A stretch of 64,000 nt of DNA from M3007 sp031425035 (lineage in GTDB: Bacteria > Bacteroidota > Bacteroidia > Chitinophagales > Saprospiraceae): NCBI GenBank assembly GCA_031425035.1, contig JANPIN010000121.1:33160-97159 (forward strand), written 5' to 3'. This document shows positions 51,745 to 60,213 of this stretch, one piece after another (position 1 is the first letter of the stretch; the number at the start of each line of letters is the position of its first letter). The position numbers and the translations under genes are program-made. A model generated the notes under the pieces. The model did no database searches. It was given only the letters and a program-made list of their open reading frames with translations, and was not told the origin of the DNA.

Positions 51745-53043
51745 CTATAGTGCGCCGGCTAAAAAACGAAGTTGCAGTTCGGCAACCTTCAGGTTGTACA
51801 ATACGAGGTTACGTCTGGACAAAGCTTGTTCCAGCGTATTTTGCGCGGTCTGAATTTCCAGGCCGGTGGTCTGGCCCAGGCGAAAACGTTCCGTGCTGAC
51901 GGTCAGATTTTCGCGGGCATTTCGCACATTTTCCTCCTCCAGCACCAGTACCTGCTGCTGGGTTTGGAAAAGGGCAATCTGATTATCCAGCTCGGTTTCT
52001 ACGGCCACGCGCTGGGCTTCTACGCGCAGCAGCGATTGCTGAGCGGCCAGTTGCGACACCTGGACCTGCCGCCGTATATCGCCACCCGTATACAGCGGTA
52101 CGATCAGGCTGGCGCCGACAGTCAGACCGGCCTGCGTGTTGCTTACCGTAAAACCGGCGCCATTGTCTGACCGCTGAGCGCTTAGTTGCCCGAGTCCGTT
52201 AATGCGCGGCTTTCCTAAAGTGCGGTTTTCATCCACCAGCAGGGCGGCTACTTCGGCCGTTTTTTGCAGCGCCACCAAGGTCGGGTTTTGCGCTAATATT
52301 TTTTCCAACAATGCATTTCGATCAGGCTGGTAGGTGTTTACCAGGTTTTCATCGACTTCAAACGGCGTATTCGAAGCGCGTACGAGCAATTGGTTCAGAC
52401 TGCGTTTAGCGGAAGCCGTGGCAGTTTGCTGGTTGATCAGATCGGCGCGGCGCTGGTTGAGGTCGATGCGGGCCTGCAGTGCATCGGTTTGTGCGGCAAA
52501 ACCCGCCGCCAGACGTGCTTCGGCAATGCGCAATCGCTCCTCATTCAAGGTAATGATCTCCGTCAGGGCCTTTTCCTGCAGGCGGCCACGTACGATGGTA
52601 TAATAGTTTTGCAGCACGTTGGCGGTCGTCGTTTGAACCGCCGTCCGGAGGTTGAATTCGCCCAGTGATGCCTGCGCTTCGAGCCGGCGTTTGGTAATAT
52701 ACATCCGGCGGCCATCGAACAGCGGCCAGTTGAGCTGCAATCCGGCATTGGCTGCATTGAAGGGAGCGCCCAGTGCATTGAATTCGGTGCCGTTTGCCAG
52801 CTTTTGGTTGAAGGCGCTGAGGGTAAAATTTTCGTTGGCGACCAGGTTGAGGGTAGGCAGCATACCGGCATTGGCGCGGGTGTTGTTCAGCCCGGCAATT
52901 TCCACGTCGGCCTGGCTGAGCCGAATATCGTAGTTGGTTTCCAGGGCAATACGCACCAGTTGATCGGCCGGCACTACCGGATTTTGGGCAAAAGCGACAA
53001 AAGCGGCAAAGATTGCCAGGAGAGAGACGAATGAAGATTTCAT
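51745..53043 (-). CDS. TolC-family outer-membrane efflux protein
   Basis: The 432-aa protein has a signal peptide (MKSSFVSLLAIFAAFVAFAQ) and two copies of the outer-membrane efflux domain, with long coiled-coil helices (RIAEARLAAGFAAQTDALQA and ARENLTVSTERFRLGQTTG) and short strands for the barrel. TolC proteins trimerise into a channel for RND or ABC efflux and export. No pump or membrane-fusion gene is adjacent. I chose ATG 53043 because it gives a signal peptide; the upstream part of the longer frame is unrelated. It lies upstream of kmo on the same strand. Confidence 0.92.
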   Translation of the reverse strand: MKSSFVSLLAIFAAFVAFAQNPVVPADQLVRIALETNYDIRLSQADVEIAGLNNTRANAGMLPTLNLVANENFTLSAFNQKLANGTEFNALGAPFNAANAGLQLNWPLFDGRRMYITKRRLEAQASLGEFNLRTAVQTTTANVLQNYYTIVRGRLQEKALTEIITLNEERLRIAEARLAAGFAAQTDALQARIDLNQRRADLINQQTATASAKRSLNQLLVRASNTPFEVDENLVNTYQPDRNALLEKILAQNPTLVALQKTAEVAALLVDENRTLGKPRINGLGQLSAQRSDNGAGFTVSNTQAGLTVGASLIVPLYTGGDIRRQVQVSQLAAQQSLLRVEAQRVAVETELDNQIALFQTQQQVLVLEEENVRNARENLTVSTERFRLGQTTGLEIQTAQNTLEQALSRRNLVLYNLKVAELQLRFLAGAL

Positions 53044-53098
53044 TGCAAAACGAATATATAACAGGTGTGGCCGATGCTGGCCGGGAATTATCAAGAGA

Positions 53099-53887
53099 TC
53101 AATGCAGGGTTTGCCAGCCATCCACGAAATAGGTGGTCCGCCCGGCGATGGTGGCACGCTGCACAGTACCGACCCCTTCCGGACCCGGTTGCCCCAGGCG
53201 ACGCCATTGCCAGAACCAGTCTTCCGGATATTCCCGGTAGTAGGCCAGGCGATCGACCGCCGAGTGCAAAATTTCCCGCATGAGCTGAAAGATCAGTTTT
53301 TTATGCTTGTCCGTCAATTGATCGATGCGGGAGCCGGGATGAATACGCGCCTGAAAACAGATTTCATCGGCATACAGGTTTCCAACGCCGGCCAGTGCAT
53401 GCTGATCGAGTAAAAAGGCTTTAAGTACGCCTTTGCGGCGCAGCAGCAGTTTCAGGAAATCGGCTTCCGTAATTTCGAGCGCGTCGGGGCCAAGATTGCG
53501 GGCCGCCAGGTAGTCCGGTAAATTATCCACCCAGACGATATGCGAAAACTTACGGGAATCATCGAATCCGAGCAGGGTGCCATCGGTAAAAAGAAGCCGA
53601 AAACGTTCGAAGCGCGGGGCATCGGCGGGATCGGTATATGGGACCAGATCGCCGGTCATGCCGAAATGCAGTTGAAGATGGGCGCCTGTATCCAGTTCTC
53701 CAAAAAGGAATTTTCCCCGCCGGTAGCTGCCGGTGAACGTACGACCGGTCAGGCGTTCTACAAATTGTTCCGGACTCAGATTCCGCAGTATTTTGCCATC
53801 GTGCACCACCACTTCGCGAATGGTTCTTCCGACCGCATAGCCGGTAAACGTTTTCTGATACGTGGCAACTTCAGGCAATTCCGGCAT
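53099..53887 (-). CDS. Fpg/Nei-family DNA glycosylase with a zincless finger
   Basis: The 262-aa DNA glycosylase/AP lyase begins MPELPEVATYQ, with catalytic Pro2 and Glu3 and the conserved Lys in YRRGKFLFGE near residue 59. The H2TH part contains GVGNLYADEICFQARIHP and the void-filling segment LHFGMTGDL. The C-terminal zinc finger lacks all four Cys: the segment reads GTVQRATIAGRTTYFVDGWQ, keeping the beta-hairpin and its Arg as in human NEIL1 zincless finger proteins. The role is repair of oxidised bases such as formamidopyrimidines. ATG 53887 is required because the family needs Pro at position 2. Confidence 0.9.
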   Translation of the reverse strand: MPELPEVATYQKTFTGYAVGRTIREVVVHDGKILRNLSPEQFVERLTGRTFTGSYRRGKFLFGELDTGAHLQLHFGMTGDLVPYTDPADAPRFERFRLLFTDGTLLGFDDSRKFSHIVWVDNLPDYLAARNLGPDALEITEADFLKLLLRRKGVLKAFLLDQHALAGVGNLYADEICFQARIHPGSRIDQLTDKHKKLIFQLMREILHSAVDRLAYYREYPEDWFWQWRRLGQPGPEGVGTVQRATIAGRTTYFVDGWQTLH

Positions 53888-54044
53888 GCTTCTCGGTAAA
53901 AAGATGGACAAAAGGGGGGAGATCGGTGTAGAAACGCTGCATTATCGTTTTGGTTTTTTTAAAATTTTGCCAGAACTAATGGAAAGTAATGCAGTTTAAC
54001 AACGGAACGTGGCTACCTGCACCAAATGGCCACATCCACCACCC

Positions 54045-54671
54045 ATGTATCTGCCGCTTTTTCCGTTAAGCGTGGTCGTTTTTCCGCTCGAAGAAATTAA
54101 TCTGCACATTTTCGAGCCGCGTTACATTCAACTCGTCGAAGAGTGTTATGCCGAAGACGCCTCTTTTGGCATCCCGCCGCATATAGACGATCGCCTGCCC
54201 GGTTATGGTACGGAAATGATCGTCACGGAAATCGTGGTCCGGCATGCGGACGGCACTATGGATATCCGCTGCGTAGGCGGACTTATTTTTGGTATACTGG
54301 ATTTTAAAAATCCGGCGCCGGGTAAACTCTATGCCCATGGAGCGATAGAATATTATGCGGCGCCGGAAATAAGACCCGCCGTAGACGACAAGTTATTGCT
54401 GGCCGTGCAGGAATTGTATCTCCTGCTGAATCAGCCCCTGAAATATGACCTTCAGCAACAGCAATGTTTCTCTTATCAGATTGGCCACGGCATCGGGCTA
54501 TCGCTGGAAGAAGAATATCACCTGCTCACCCTCGAAACGGAGACCGAACGGCAACATTACCTGCTGGAACATCTACTGCGGGTAATTCCGGTGGCCCGAA
54601 ACCTGGAGCGTACGAAAGCACGCATCCGTATGAACGGCGACTTTCGCACTTTCGGCAAGCTGGATTTTTAA
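54045..54671 (+). CDS. LON-substrate-binding-domain protein
   Basis: The 208-aa protein resembles the N-terminal substrate-binding (PUA-like) domain of Lon proteases: MYLPLFPLSVVVFPLEEINL, HIFEPRYIQLVEECYAED and IDDRLPGYGTEMIVTE, with no ATPase or protease domain. Such stand-alone LON-domain proteins have no settled function. ATG 54045 is chosen because a GTG at 54009 would add 12 residues not like the family. Its TAA overlaps the stop of the convergent C1 peptidase gene (TTAA at 54668-54671). Confidence 0.85.
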   Translation: MYLPLFPLSVVVFPLEEINLHIFEPRYIQLVEECYAEDASFGIPPHIDDRLPGYGTEMIVTEIVVRHADGTMDIRCVGGLIFGILDFKNPAPGKLYAHGAIEYYAAPEIRPAVDDKLLLAVQELYLLLNQPLKYDLQQQQCFSYQIGHGIGLSLEEEYHLLTLETETERQHYLLEHLLRVIPVARNLERTKARIRMNGDFRTFGKLDF

Positions 54672-55960
54672 TTGTCCGATTGATTCGACGGGGCCGCTTT
54701 CGGTACGGTCGTTTGCTGCTTATTCATCCGAATCCGGGTAGACGTGCTGTTCATTTCGGAAGTCGGACGGGGTTGCAGTTTGCCCGAACCGCTATGGCCT
54801 TCCTTGTTCACATCGCCCATTTCAATACCGAGCATGCGGCGGGTATCCTGCGGCAGGGCTTTTTTATTGACCGTAAAGGAAATGGTGTTTACGCGCAGGT
54901 AGGCGTCAGAAACATAGACCAGGCCTTTGCGGTCGGAAATTTCACCCCAGGAATTTTTTACGATATAATACAGGCCGCTATGCTTTTCATCGACAATGCC
55001 CACAATGTGCATGAGGTGATCGTCCATGGTTTCCTGGCGATCAAAAAGCATCTGGCGAAAGTCCTGGCTCACCCCTTTTTCCTTTTCCCACATTTTGAAC
55101 GTGTTGTTTCGTTCGCTACTGGACTTGTCTTTCCAGTCTTTTTCGGCGACCATGGCGAGTCCGTTCCTGGCTGAAAAATCGGGATTGCTCACGTCCGTAT
55201 CCCATTCCACGGTATAGCCCTGCTGGATGGAGTTGTTGGCGCAGCGGATCATTTCGCTGAGGGGCAGGTTATAAAACACGCCATTGGACCAGTTATCCGG
55301 AATTTCCAGCACGAAGCTGGAGTAAAACGGATGGTGAGTAAAGGAGGTGACGTTGATATAATCGTCGGGGTTGATGCCGAGGAAGTCGCGGTAAGAAACG
55401 GGGGTAAATTCCGTCTCCCCGACTACGAATTTCAGCGGTACCGGTCCGAATTCCGTGTCCAGCACGCTATCCACCCGGCTGATCCAGTTGGGGGGCAGTT
55501 CGCCTTTTACGGCCTGTGCCACCAATCCATCGCATAAAGTTTGCAGCGATTTGACCAGTTTTTCGTGGTTGAAAGGTTTCGTCGGGTCTTTACGGCCGGG
55601 GTAGGCACTTTCCGGCACCAGTCCGAACTGGCGAACGGCGTTTAATTCATCATGGGCCAGGCCGCCTTCGCCAAACTGGGCGTGGCCCTGTCGGCGGACG
55701 TAATTATCGCATTTCTGGTGGTAAATATTCCGCACGACAAACATTTCAGAAAGATCCTGCTGGCCTTTACCGAGCCGCAGGGCTTCGCTTTCCAGGAAAG
55801 AAGCCGTACTAAAGGCCCAACAGGTACCGGTCTGGTCCTGGCTTTTCACGGGGGTGCAGGCCAGGTTTTTCACTTCTTTGAATTCGTATGCTTCGGGTTG
55901 TTGTGCCGCCAACAGGCCGACCATAGCGGTCAGCGTCAGGCAAAAGAGAATTTTTTTCAT
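54668..55960 (-). CDS. Secreted C1B (bleomycin hydrolase/PepC-like) cysteine peptidase
   Basis: The 430-aa papain-fold peptidase has a signal peptide (MKKILFCLTLTAMVGLLAAQ). Catalytic residues are Gln41 and Cys47 (SQDQTGTCWAFSTAS), His315 (DDHLMHIVGIVDEK) and Asn336 (YYIVKNSWGEISDRKG). The order and insertions fit bleomycin hydrolase/aminopeptidase C, normally a cytoplasmic hexamer; here export is predicted. The last about 40 residues are polar and low-complexity (KLQPRPTSEMNSTSTR). I see no T9SS domain, so it may act in the periplasm. The gene is divergent from the TMTC-like gene. Confidence 0.9.
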   Translation of the reverse strand: MKKILFCLTLTAMVGLLAAQQPEAYEFKEVKNLACTPVKSQDQTGTCWAFSTASFLESEALRLGKGQQDLSEMFVVRNIYHQKCDNYVRRQGHAQFGEGGLAHDELNAVRQFGLVPESAYPGRKDPTKPFNHEKLVKSLQTLCDGLVAQAVKGELPPNWISRVDSVLDTEFGPVPLKFVVGETEFTPVSYRDFLGINPDDYINVTSFTHHPFYSSFVLEIPDNWSNGVFYNLPLSEMIRCANNSIQQGYTVEWDTDVSNPDFSARNGLAMVAEKDWKDKSSSERNNTFKMWEKEKGVSQDFRQMLFDRQETMDDHLMHIVGIVDEKHSGLYYIVKNSWGEISDRKGLVYVSDAYLRVNTISFTVNKKALPQDTRRMLGIEMGDVNKEGHSGSGKLQPRPTSEMNSTSTRIRMNKQQTTVPKAAPSNQSDN

Positions 55961-56100
55961 AGTTGATGTGTAATTGAATTTATTAGGACAGGCAAGGTAC
56001 GCTGTTTTATAAAACTGCCGAATATGAGCAAGTTAGATGAGTTTAGCCGGAATTTCCGGCAGATCGTGCGATATTTGCGTCTGCCAAAACAAAAACACCC

Positions 56101-58080
56101 ATGGCTGCGAAAAGCAAGACAAATCTGCGACCCACCAAGACCAAGAACGTTCCCGTTGCTCAACCGCGTACACCCGCCCGTACGCCGGTTGCGCCGCTAC
56201 CACTAACGCACACTTTTTCGCCTGGTTTCTGGCGGGCGAACTGGTTGCCGGCCCTGGCGCTGATGGGATTAGCCTTTATACTATATGCGGTCAGCGTGCA
56301 GTATGGTTACATTCTCGACGATGAGATCGTGATCGCTAAAAACGGCTTCGTACAAAGCGGCTGGAGCGGTATCCGCAGCATTTTTGCTTCGGACAGCTTC
56401 CTGGGATATTTTAAGGAGCCGAAATTCCTGCTGGAAGGCGGGCGTTACCGGCCCCTGAGCCTGGCTTCATTTGCGGCCGAGGTCGGTTTATTCGGTAAGG
56501 ATAATCCGAACCTGATGCACATCAGTCATGCCATCAATATACTGCTGTATGGTTTTACGGGTGTTGTGCTATACCGTATTCTGGCCGGTTTGTTCCCGTT
56601 GCCGGAAGGTGGGCGCTGGTATTTCAGCGTAGCATTTCTGGGTTCGGCCATTTTTTTGCTGCATCCGCTACACGTGGAAGTGGTGGCCAACATTAAAGGC
56701 CGCGACGAAATTCTGGCCCTGCTCGGCAGCCTCACGGCGCTGTGGGCGACTTTGAAATACTATGACAGCCGGCGCTTCGGGTGGCTTTTGGTGGCGGCAG
56801 TTTCCCTTTTGCTCGGCATGCTGGCCAAAGAAAACGCCCTCACCTTCGTGGCGGTCATACCATTGACGGTATGGATGTTTGCTAAAGTACCGGCCCGCCA
56901 GCTGATTGGTTCCACGGTGGTACTACTGCTTTCGGCTTTGCTATTTATCATGATCCGTTACCAGGCGCTGGGTTATATGCTCAATGCCGGCAAAGTGGTA
57001 GTGCCCGATTTGATGAATAATCCTTTCCTGGAAATGAACATGGGCGAGAAATTCGCCACCATTTTCCTAACCCTGGGCTGGTACATCAAACTGCTCTTCA
57101 TTCCCCATCCGCTCACCCACGACTACTATCCCTATCATGTGCCGAAAGTTGGCTGGTCGGATTGGCGGGCGATCGGATCGTTGGTTCTATACCTCGGTAT
57201 GGCCGTTTGGGCCGTGCTGAACCTGCGCAAACGCAGTGTGATCGCCTGGAGCATCCTTTATTTTCTGCTGACCCTGAGCATCGTTTCCAACCTGTTCGTT
57301 TCGGTTGGTACTTTCATGAACGAACGTTTTGCCTACATGCCTTCGGTTGCCTTTGCGGTATTAGTGGGCTGGTTTTTTGCACGCCTGTTGCCCCGCCTGA
57401 TCCAGGAGCAACCCGACCGACCGACCATCGTGGGTGCGATGATGTTCCTGGCCGTGGCCGCACTTTTCGGCTGGCGTACTTCCACGCGGATTCCAGACTG
57501 GAAAGATGAGACGGCGCTGAATATTTCGGCCTTGAATGTTTCGGAAAACAGCGCCCGGTCACATTGTTTCTACGTGACCTCTTTGTACAAAAACCAGTAC
57601 CAGCAGGCCAAAGGCATTCAGGAAAAAACGGCGGTGACCCAGGAAATGGAGTTACACATTAAACGCTCACTGGAAATCAATCCCAATTATACCGCTGCCC
57701 TGATCATGCGTTCGGCCGTAGCCGTAGCCCGTTTCGATCTCGATCACCAGCTGGATAAATTGTTCCATGAGTTCGAGTACATCATGGAGCGTATTCCTTA
57801 CAACACGAATTTCCGCGACTTCCTGGACCAGAACATGGTGTACCTGGATGGTTCGAACTCCGACAAATATGTGTCGTTTTGCCACCGGGTGGGTTATGAG
57901 TTTTACTACCAGAAGAAAAAAGATCCGGGTACCGCTATACATTTCCTGGAATATGGATTAAACCGACAGACGGAAGACATTCGTATTTTAGAAGACATGG
58001 CGGAAATTTATACGTCCCAGGGCAACGAAACCAAGGCGGCAGAATTTCGGGCGCGTGCGGAAACGTCCCGCAATAACTAG
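56101..58080 (+). CDS. TMTC-like polytopic glycosyltransferase with C-terminal TPR
   Basis: The 659-aa protein has a cationic N-terminus rich in Pro and Thr, then about ten membrane helices (about 45-450) and a hydrophilic TPR-like C-terminal part (about 490-655). The first loop carries the acidic motif YILDDEIVIAKN, comparable to the catalytic Asp of GT-C lipid-linked sugar transferases, and the HPLHVEVVANIKGRDEILAL segment matches TMTC/ArnT-like families. GT-C enzymes transfer sugars from dolichol or polyprenyl-phosphate in the periplasm. O-glycosylation of secreted proteins, known in Bacteroidota, is an attractive but unproven role. It precedes metF on the same strand by 51 bp. Confidence 0.72.
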   Translation: MAAKSKTNLRPTKTKNVPVAQPRTPARTPVAPLPLTHTFSPGFWRANWLPALALMGLAFILYAVSVQYGYILDDEIVIAKNGFVQSGWSGIRSIFASDSFLGYFKEPKFLLEGGRYRPLSLASFAAEVGLFGKDNPNLMHISHAINILLYGFTGVVLYRILAGLFPLPEGGRWYFSVAFLGSAIFLLHPLHVEVVANIKGRDEILALLGSLTALWATLKYYDSRRFGWLLVAAVSLLLGMLAKENALTFVAVIPLTVWMFAKVPARQLIGSTVVLLLSALLFIMIRYQALGYMLNAGKVVVPDLMNNPFLEMNMGEKFATIFLTLGWYIKLLFIPHPLTHDYYPYHVPKVGWSDWRAIGSLVLYLGMAVWAVLNLRKRSVIAWSILYFLLTLSIVSNLFVSVGTFMNERFAYMPSVAFAVLVGWFFARLLPRLIQEQPDRPTIVGAMMFLAVAALFGWRTSTRIPDWKDETALNISALNVSENSARSHCFYVTSLYKNQYQQAKGIQEKTAVTQEMELHIKRSLEINPNYTAALIMRSAVAVARFDLDHQLDKLFHEFEYIMERIPYNTNFRDFLDQNMVYLDGSNSDKYVSFCHRVGYEFYYQKKKDPGTAIHFLEYGLNRQTEDIRILEDMAEIYTSQGNETKAAEFRARAETSRNN

Positions 58081-58131
58081 TCAGATCATCGTTCCCGGCT
58101 TACCCAACAGACCCGTTTTAAATATATACGC

Positions 58132-59088
58132 ATGAAAATTACCGATCATTTTAAGAAAGCGAATGGCAAAACACTGGTTTCCTTCGAAATGCTGCCACCG
58201 CTAAAAGGGGGCAGTATGCAGGCTATTTTCAATACGCTGGATGCGCTGATGGAATTTAACCCGCCTTTTGTTGACGTAACTTACCACCGGGAGGAATTTA
58301 TTTACAAAAAACGGCCATCCGGATATTATGAAAAAACCTCCATTCGGAAACGCCCGGGTACCGTTGGTATTTGCGCAGCTATTATGCATCGTTACGGCGT
58401 GGATGCGGTGCCGCATCTTATCTGCGGCGGCTTTTCGGTAGAGGAAACGGAAAACGCGCTGATCGACCTTAATTTCCTGGGAATTAACAATGTCTTGGCG
58501 CTGCGCGGAGATGCCCGGATGTTTGAAGAAAAGTTCATACCGGAGGAAAACGGGCATAAATATGCGCTCGACCTGGTCACTCAAATTGCCGGCATGAATG
58601 AAGGCCGGTATTTGGATACCAACATTCAGAACGGAGAACGGACTGATTTTTGCATCGGGGTAGCCGGCTACCCGGAAAAGCACTTTGAGTCGCCCAACTT
58701 TGCCAGCGATTTACAATTTACCCGGCAAAAAGTGGAAGCCGGCGCAGGTTATGTGGTAACTCAGATGTTTTTTGATAATCATTCTTATTTTGAATATGTA
58801 GAGCAATGCCGTGCAAATGGAATCGATGTGCCCATTGTACCCGGCTTGAAACCCCTGACCAAACGTTATCAGCTCAACTCCATTCCCCGTAAATTTTTCA
58901 TCAACCTGCCGGAAGATTTCGTGCACGAGGTAATGAAAGCAAAAGATGATGCTGCCGTCAAGCAAGTCGGAATTGAATGGTGTATACAACAATCGCGCGA
59001 ACTGAAAGCCGCCGGCGTACCTTGTCTGCACTATTACACCATGGGGGACACGGAGACTATTCGCGCTATTGCAGAGACAGTTGCCTAA
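58132..59088 (+). CDS. metF: Methylenetetrahydrofolate reductase
   Basis: The 318-aa flavoenzyme reduces 5,10-methylenetetrahydrofolate to 5-methyltetrahydrofolate for methionine synthesis. Family features include VSFEMLPPLKGGS near the N-terminus (catalytic Glu region), PHLICGGFSVEETENALID, NVLALRGDARM, CIGVAGYPEKHFESPNF and TQMFFDNHSYFEYVE. It lacks a C-terminal regulatory domain, as normal for bacteria. It is in a plus-strand series with the TMTC-like gene and the WecA/TagO-type gene. No riboswitch is visible in the 51-bp gap before it. Confidence 0.94.
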   Translation: MKITDHFKKANGKTLVSFEMLPPLKGGSMQAIFNTLDALMEFNPPFVDVTYHREEFIYKKRPSGYYEKTSIRKRPGTVGICAAIMHRYGVDAVPHLICGGFSVEETENALIDLNFLGINNVLALRGDARMFEEKFIPEENGHKYALDLVTQIAGMNEGRYLDTNIQNGERTDFCIGVAGYPEKHFESPNFASDLQFTRQKVEAGAGYVVTQMFFDNHSYFEYVEQCRANGIDVPIVPGLKPLTKRYQLNSIPRKFFINLPEDFVHEVMKAKDDAAVKQVGIEWCIQQSRELKAAGVPCLHYYTMGDTETIRAIAETVA

Positions 59089-59148
59089 TGATTAGACCAG
59101 AAACTGGCATAATCTTCCCTATCGACAATTACGCTGCAATCCTTTTAT

Positions 59149-60204
59149 ATGCACGCCCTCGTTCTCGGCTTTGTAACCGCCTTTACGCTTACGTACCTGA
59201 TCATCCCGGTTATCATTCGGGTCGGTAAGGAGCGTAGGTTATATGATCACCCCAATGAACGAAGCGCTCACCTGACGCCGACTCCTTCGCTGGGGGGCGT
59301 TGGTATTTTTGCCGGCACCATCTGCGCTATCGTTTTATGGACGCCCATGCAGGCATTTGGCGTACTGCAGTATATTCTGGCTTCCTTTGTGCTAATTTTT
59401 TTGCTGGGTGTACTGGACGATCTCCTGCCGATATCGCCGACTAAAAAACTGCTGGGCCAGGTGCTGGTGTCCATTATTCTGGCCTATAAATCGGACGTAC
59501 GAATTACCAGTTTATACGGAATTCTGGGCGTGGAAGCCTTGCCGGAACTCACCGGTTTCTTTCTTTCCGTAGTCATCATTGTCGGTATTATCAATGCGAT
59601 CAATTTGATCGACGGCATTAACGGCCTGGCGGGCGCCGTTGGTTTAGTGGCCTGTTTTACCTGGGGCATCCTGTTTGCAGCCAGTGGTTCCATCGCGCTG
59701 GCGGTCGTGGCGTTTTCAGTGGCCGGTGCGATTGTGGCCTTCTTAAAATACAACCTTACGCCCGCCCAGATCTTTATGGGTGATACGGGTTCGCTGTTGA
59801 TCGGGACCGTATGCGCTATTCTGGCTATAAAATTTGTAGAAATGAACCGCCCGGATGCCGTGGGCGGTCCCTTCGTTTTTCGGGCAGCGCCGGCCATTGC
59901 TTTTGCCATACTGATCATTCCTTTATATGATACCCTGCGCGTATTCCTAATGCGTGCATTACGCGGAAAATCTCCTTTTTCGCCGGATAAAAACCACATT
60001 CATCATTTGCTGCTGCAAGCTGGATTGGACCACATGCAGGCGACCGTAACCTTGTTGCTGGTTAATTTACTGTTCATTATGCTGGCCTTTTGTCTGCATT
60101 CGCTGGGAAACATGGTGCTGCTCCTTATTGAATTGGGCCTGGCCCTCCTGCTGACCGCGCTGCTCCGTTATCTGGTGCGCAGACGCGAAACGATGCTTAC
60201 CTGA
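59149..60204 (+). CDS. Undecaprenyl-phosphate sugar-1-phosphate transferase, WecA/TagO type
   Basis: The 351-aa inner-membrane protein has about ten helices and the polyprenyl-phosphate transferase motifs: DHPNERSAHLTPTPSLGGVG, LGVLDDLLPISPTKKLLGQ (Asp pair), INLIDGINGLAGAVG, MGDTGSLLIGT and the C-terminal KNHIHHLLLQAG His motif. These fit UDP-GlcNAc or related sugar-phosphate transfer to undecaprenyl phosphate, the first step of O-antigen, capsule or glycoprotein glycan synthesis. It follows metF by about 60 bp. With the flippase at the left edge and the TMTC-like protein it suggests glycan biosynthesis, though they are not one cluster. Confidence 0.9.
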   Translation: MHALVLGFVTAFTLTYLIIPVIIRVGKERRLYDHPNERSAHLTPTPSLGGVGIFAGTICAIVLWTPMQAFGVLQYILASFVLIFLLGVLDDLLPISPTKKLLGQVLVSIILAYKSDVRITSLYGILGVEALPELTGFFLSVVIIVGIINAINLIDGINGLAGAVGLVACFTWGILFAASGSIALAVVAFSVAGAIVAFLKYNLTPAQIFMGDTGSLLIGTVCAILAIKFVEMNRPDAVGGPFVFRAAPAIAFAILIIPLYDTLRVFLMRALRGKSPFSPDKNHIHHLLLQAGLDHMQATVTLLLVNLLFIMLAFCLHSLGNMVLLLIELGLALLLTALLRYLVRRRETMLT

Positions 60205-60213
60205 CCCTCGATC

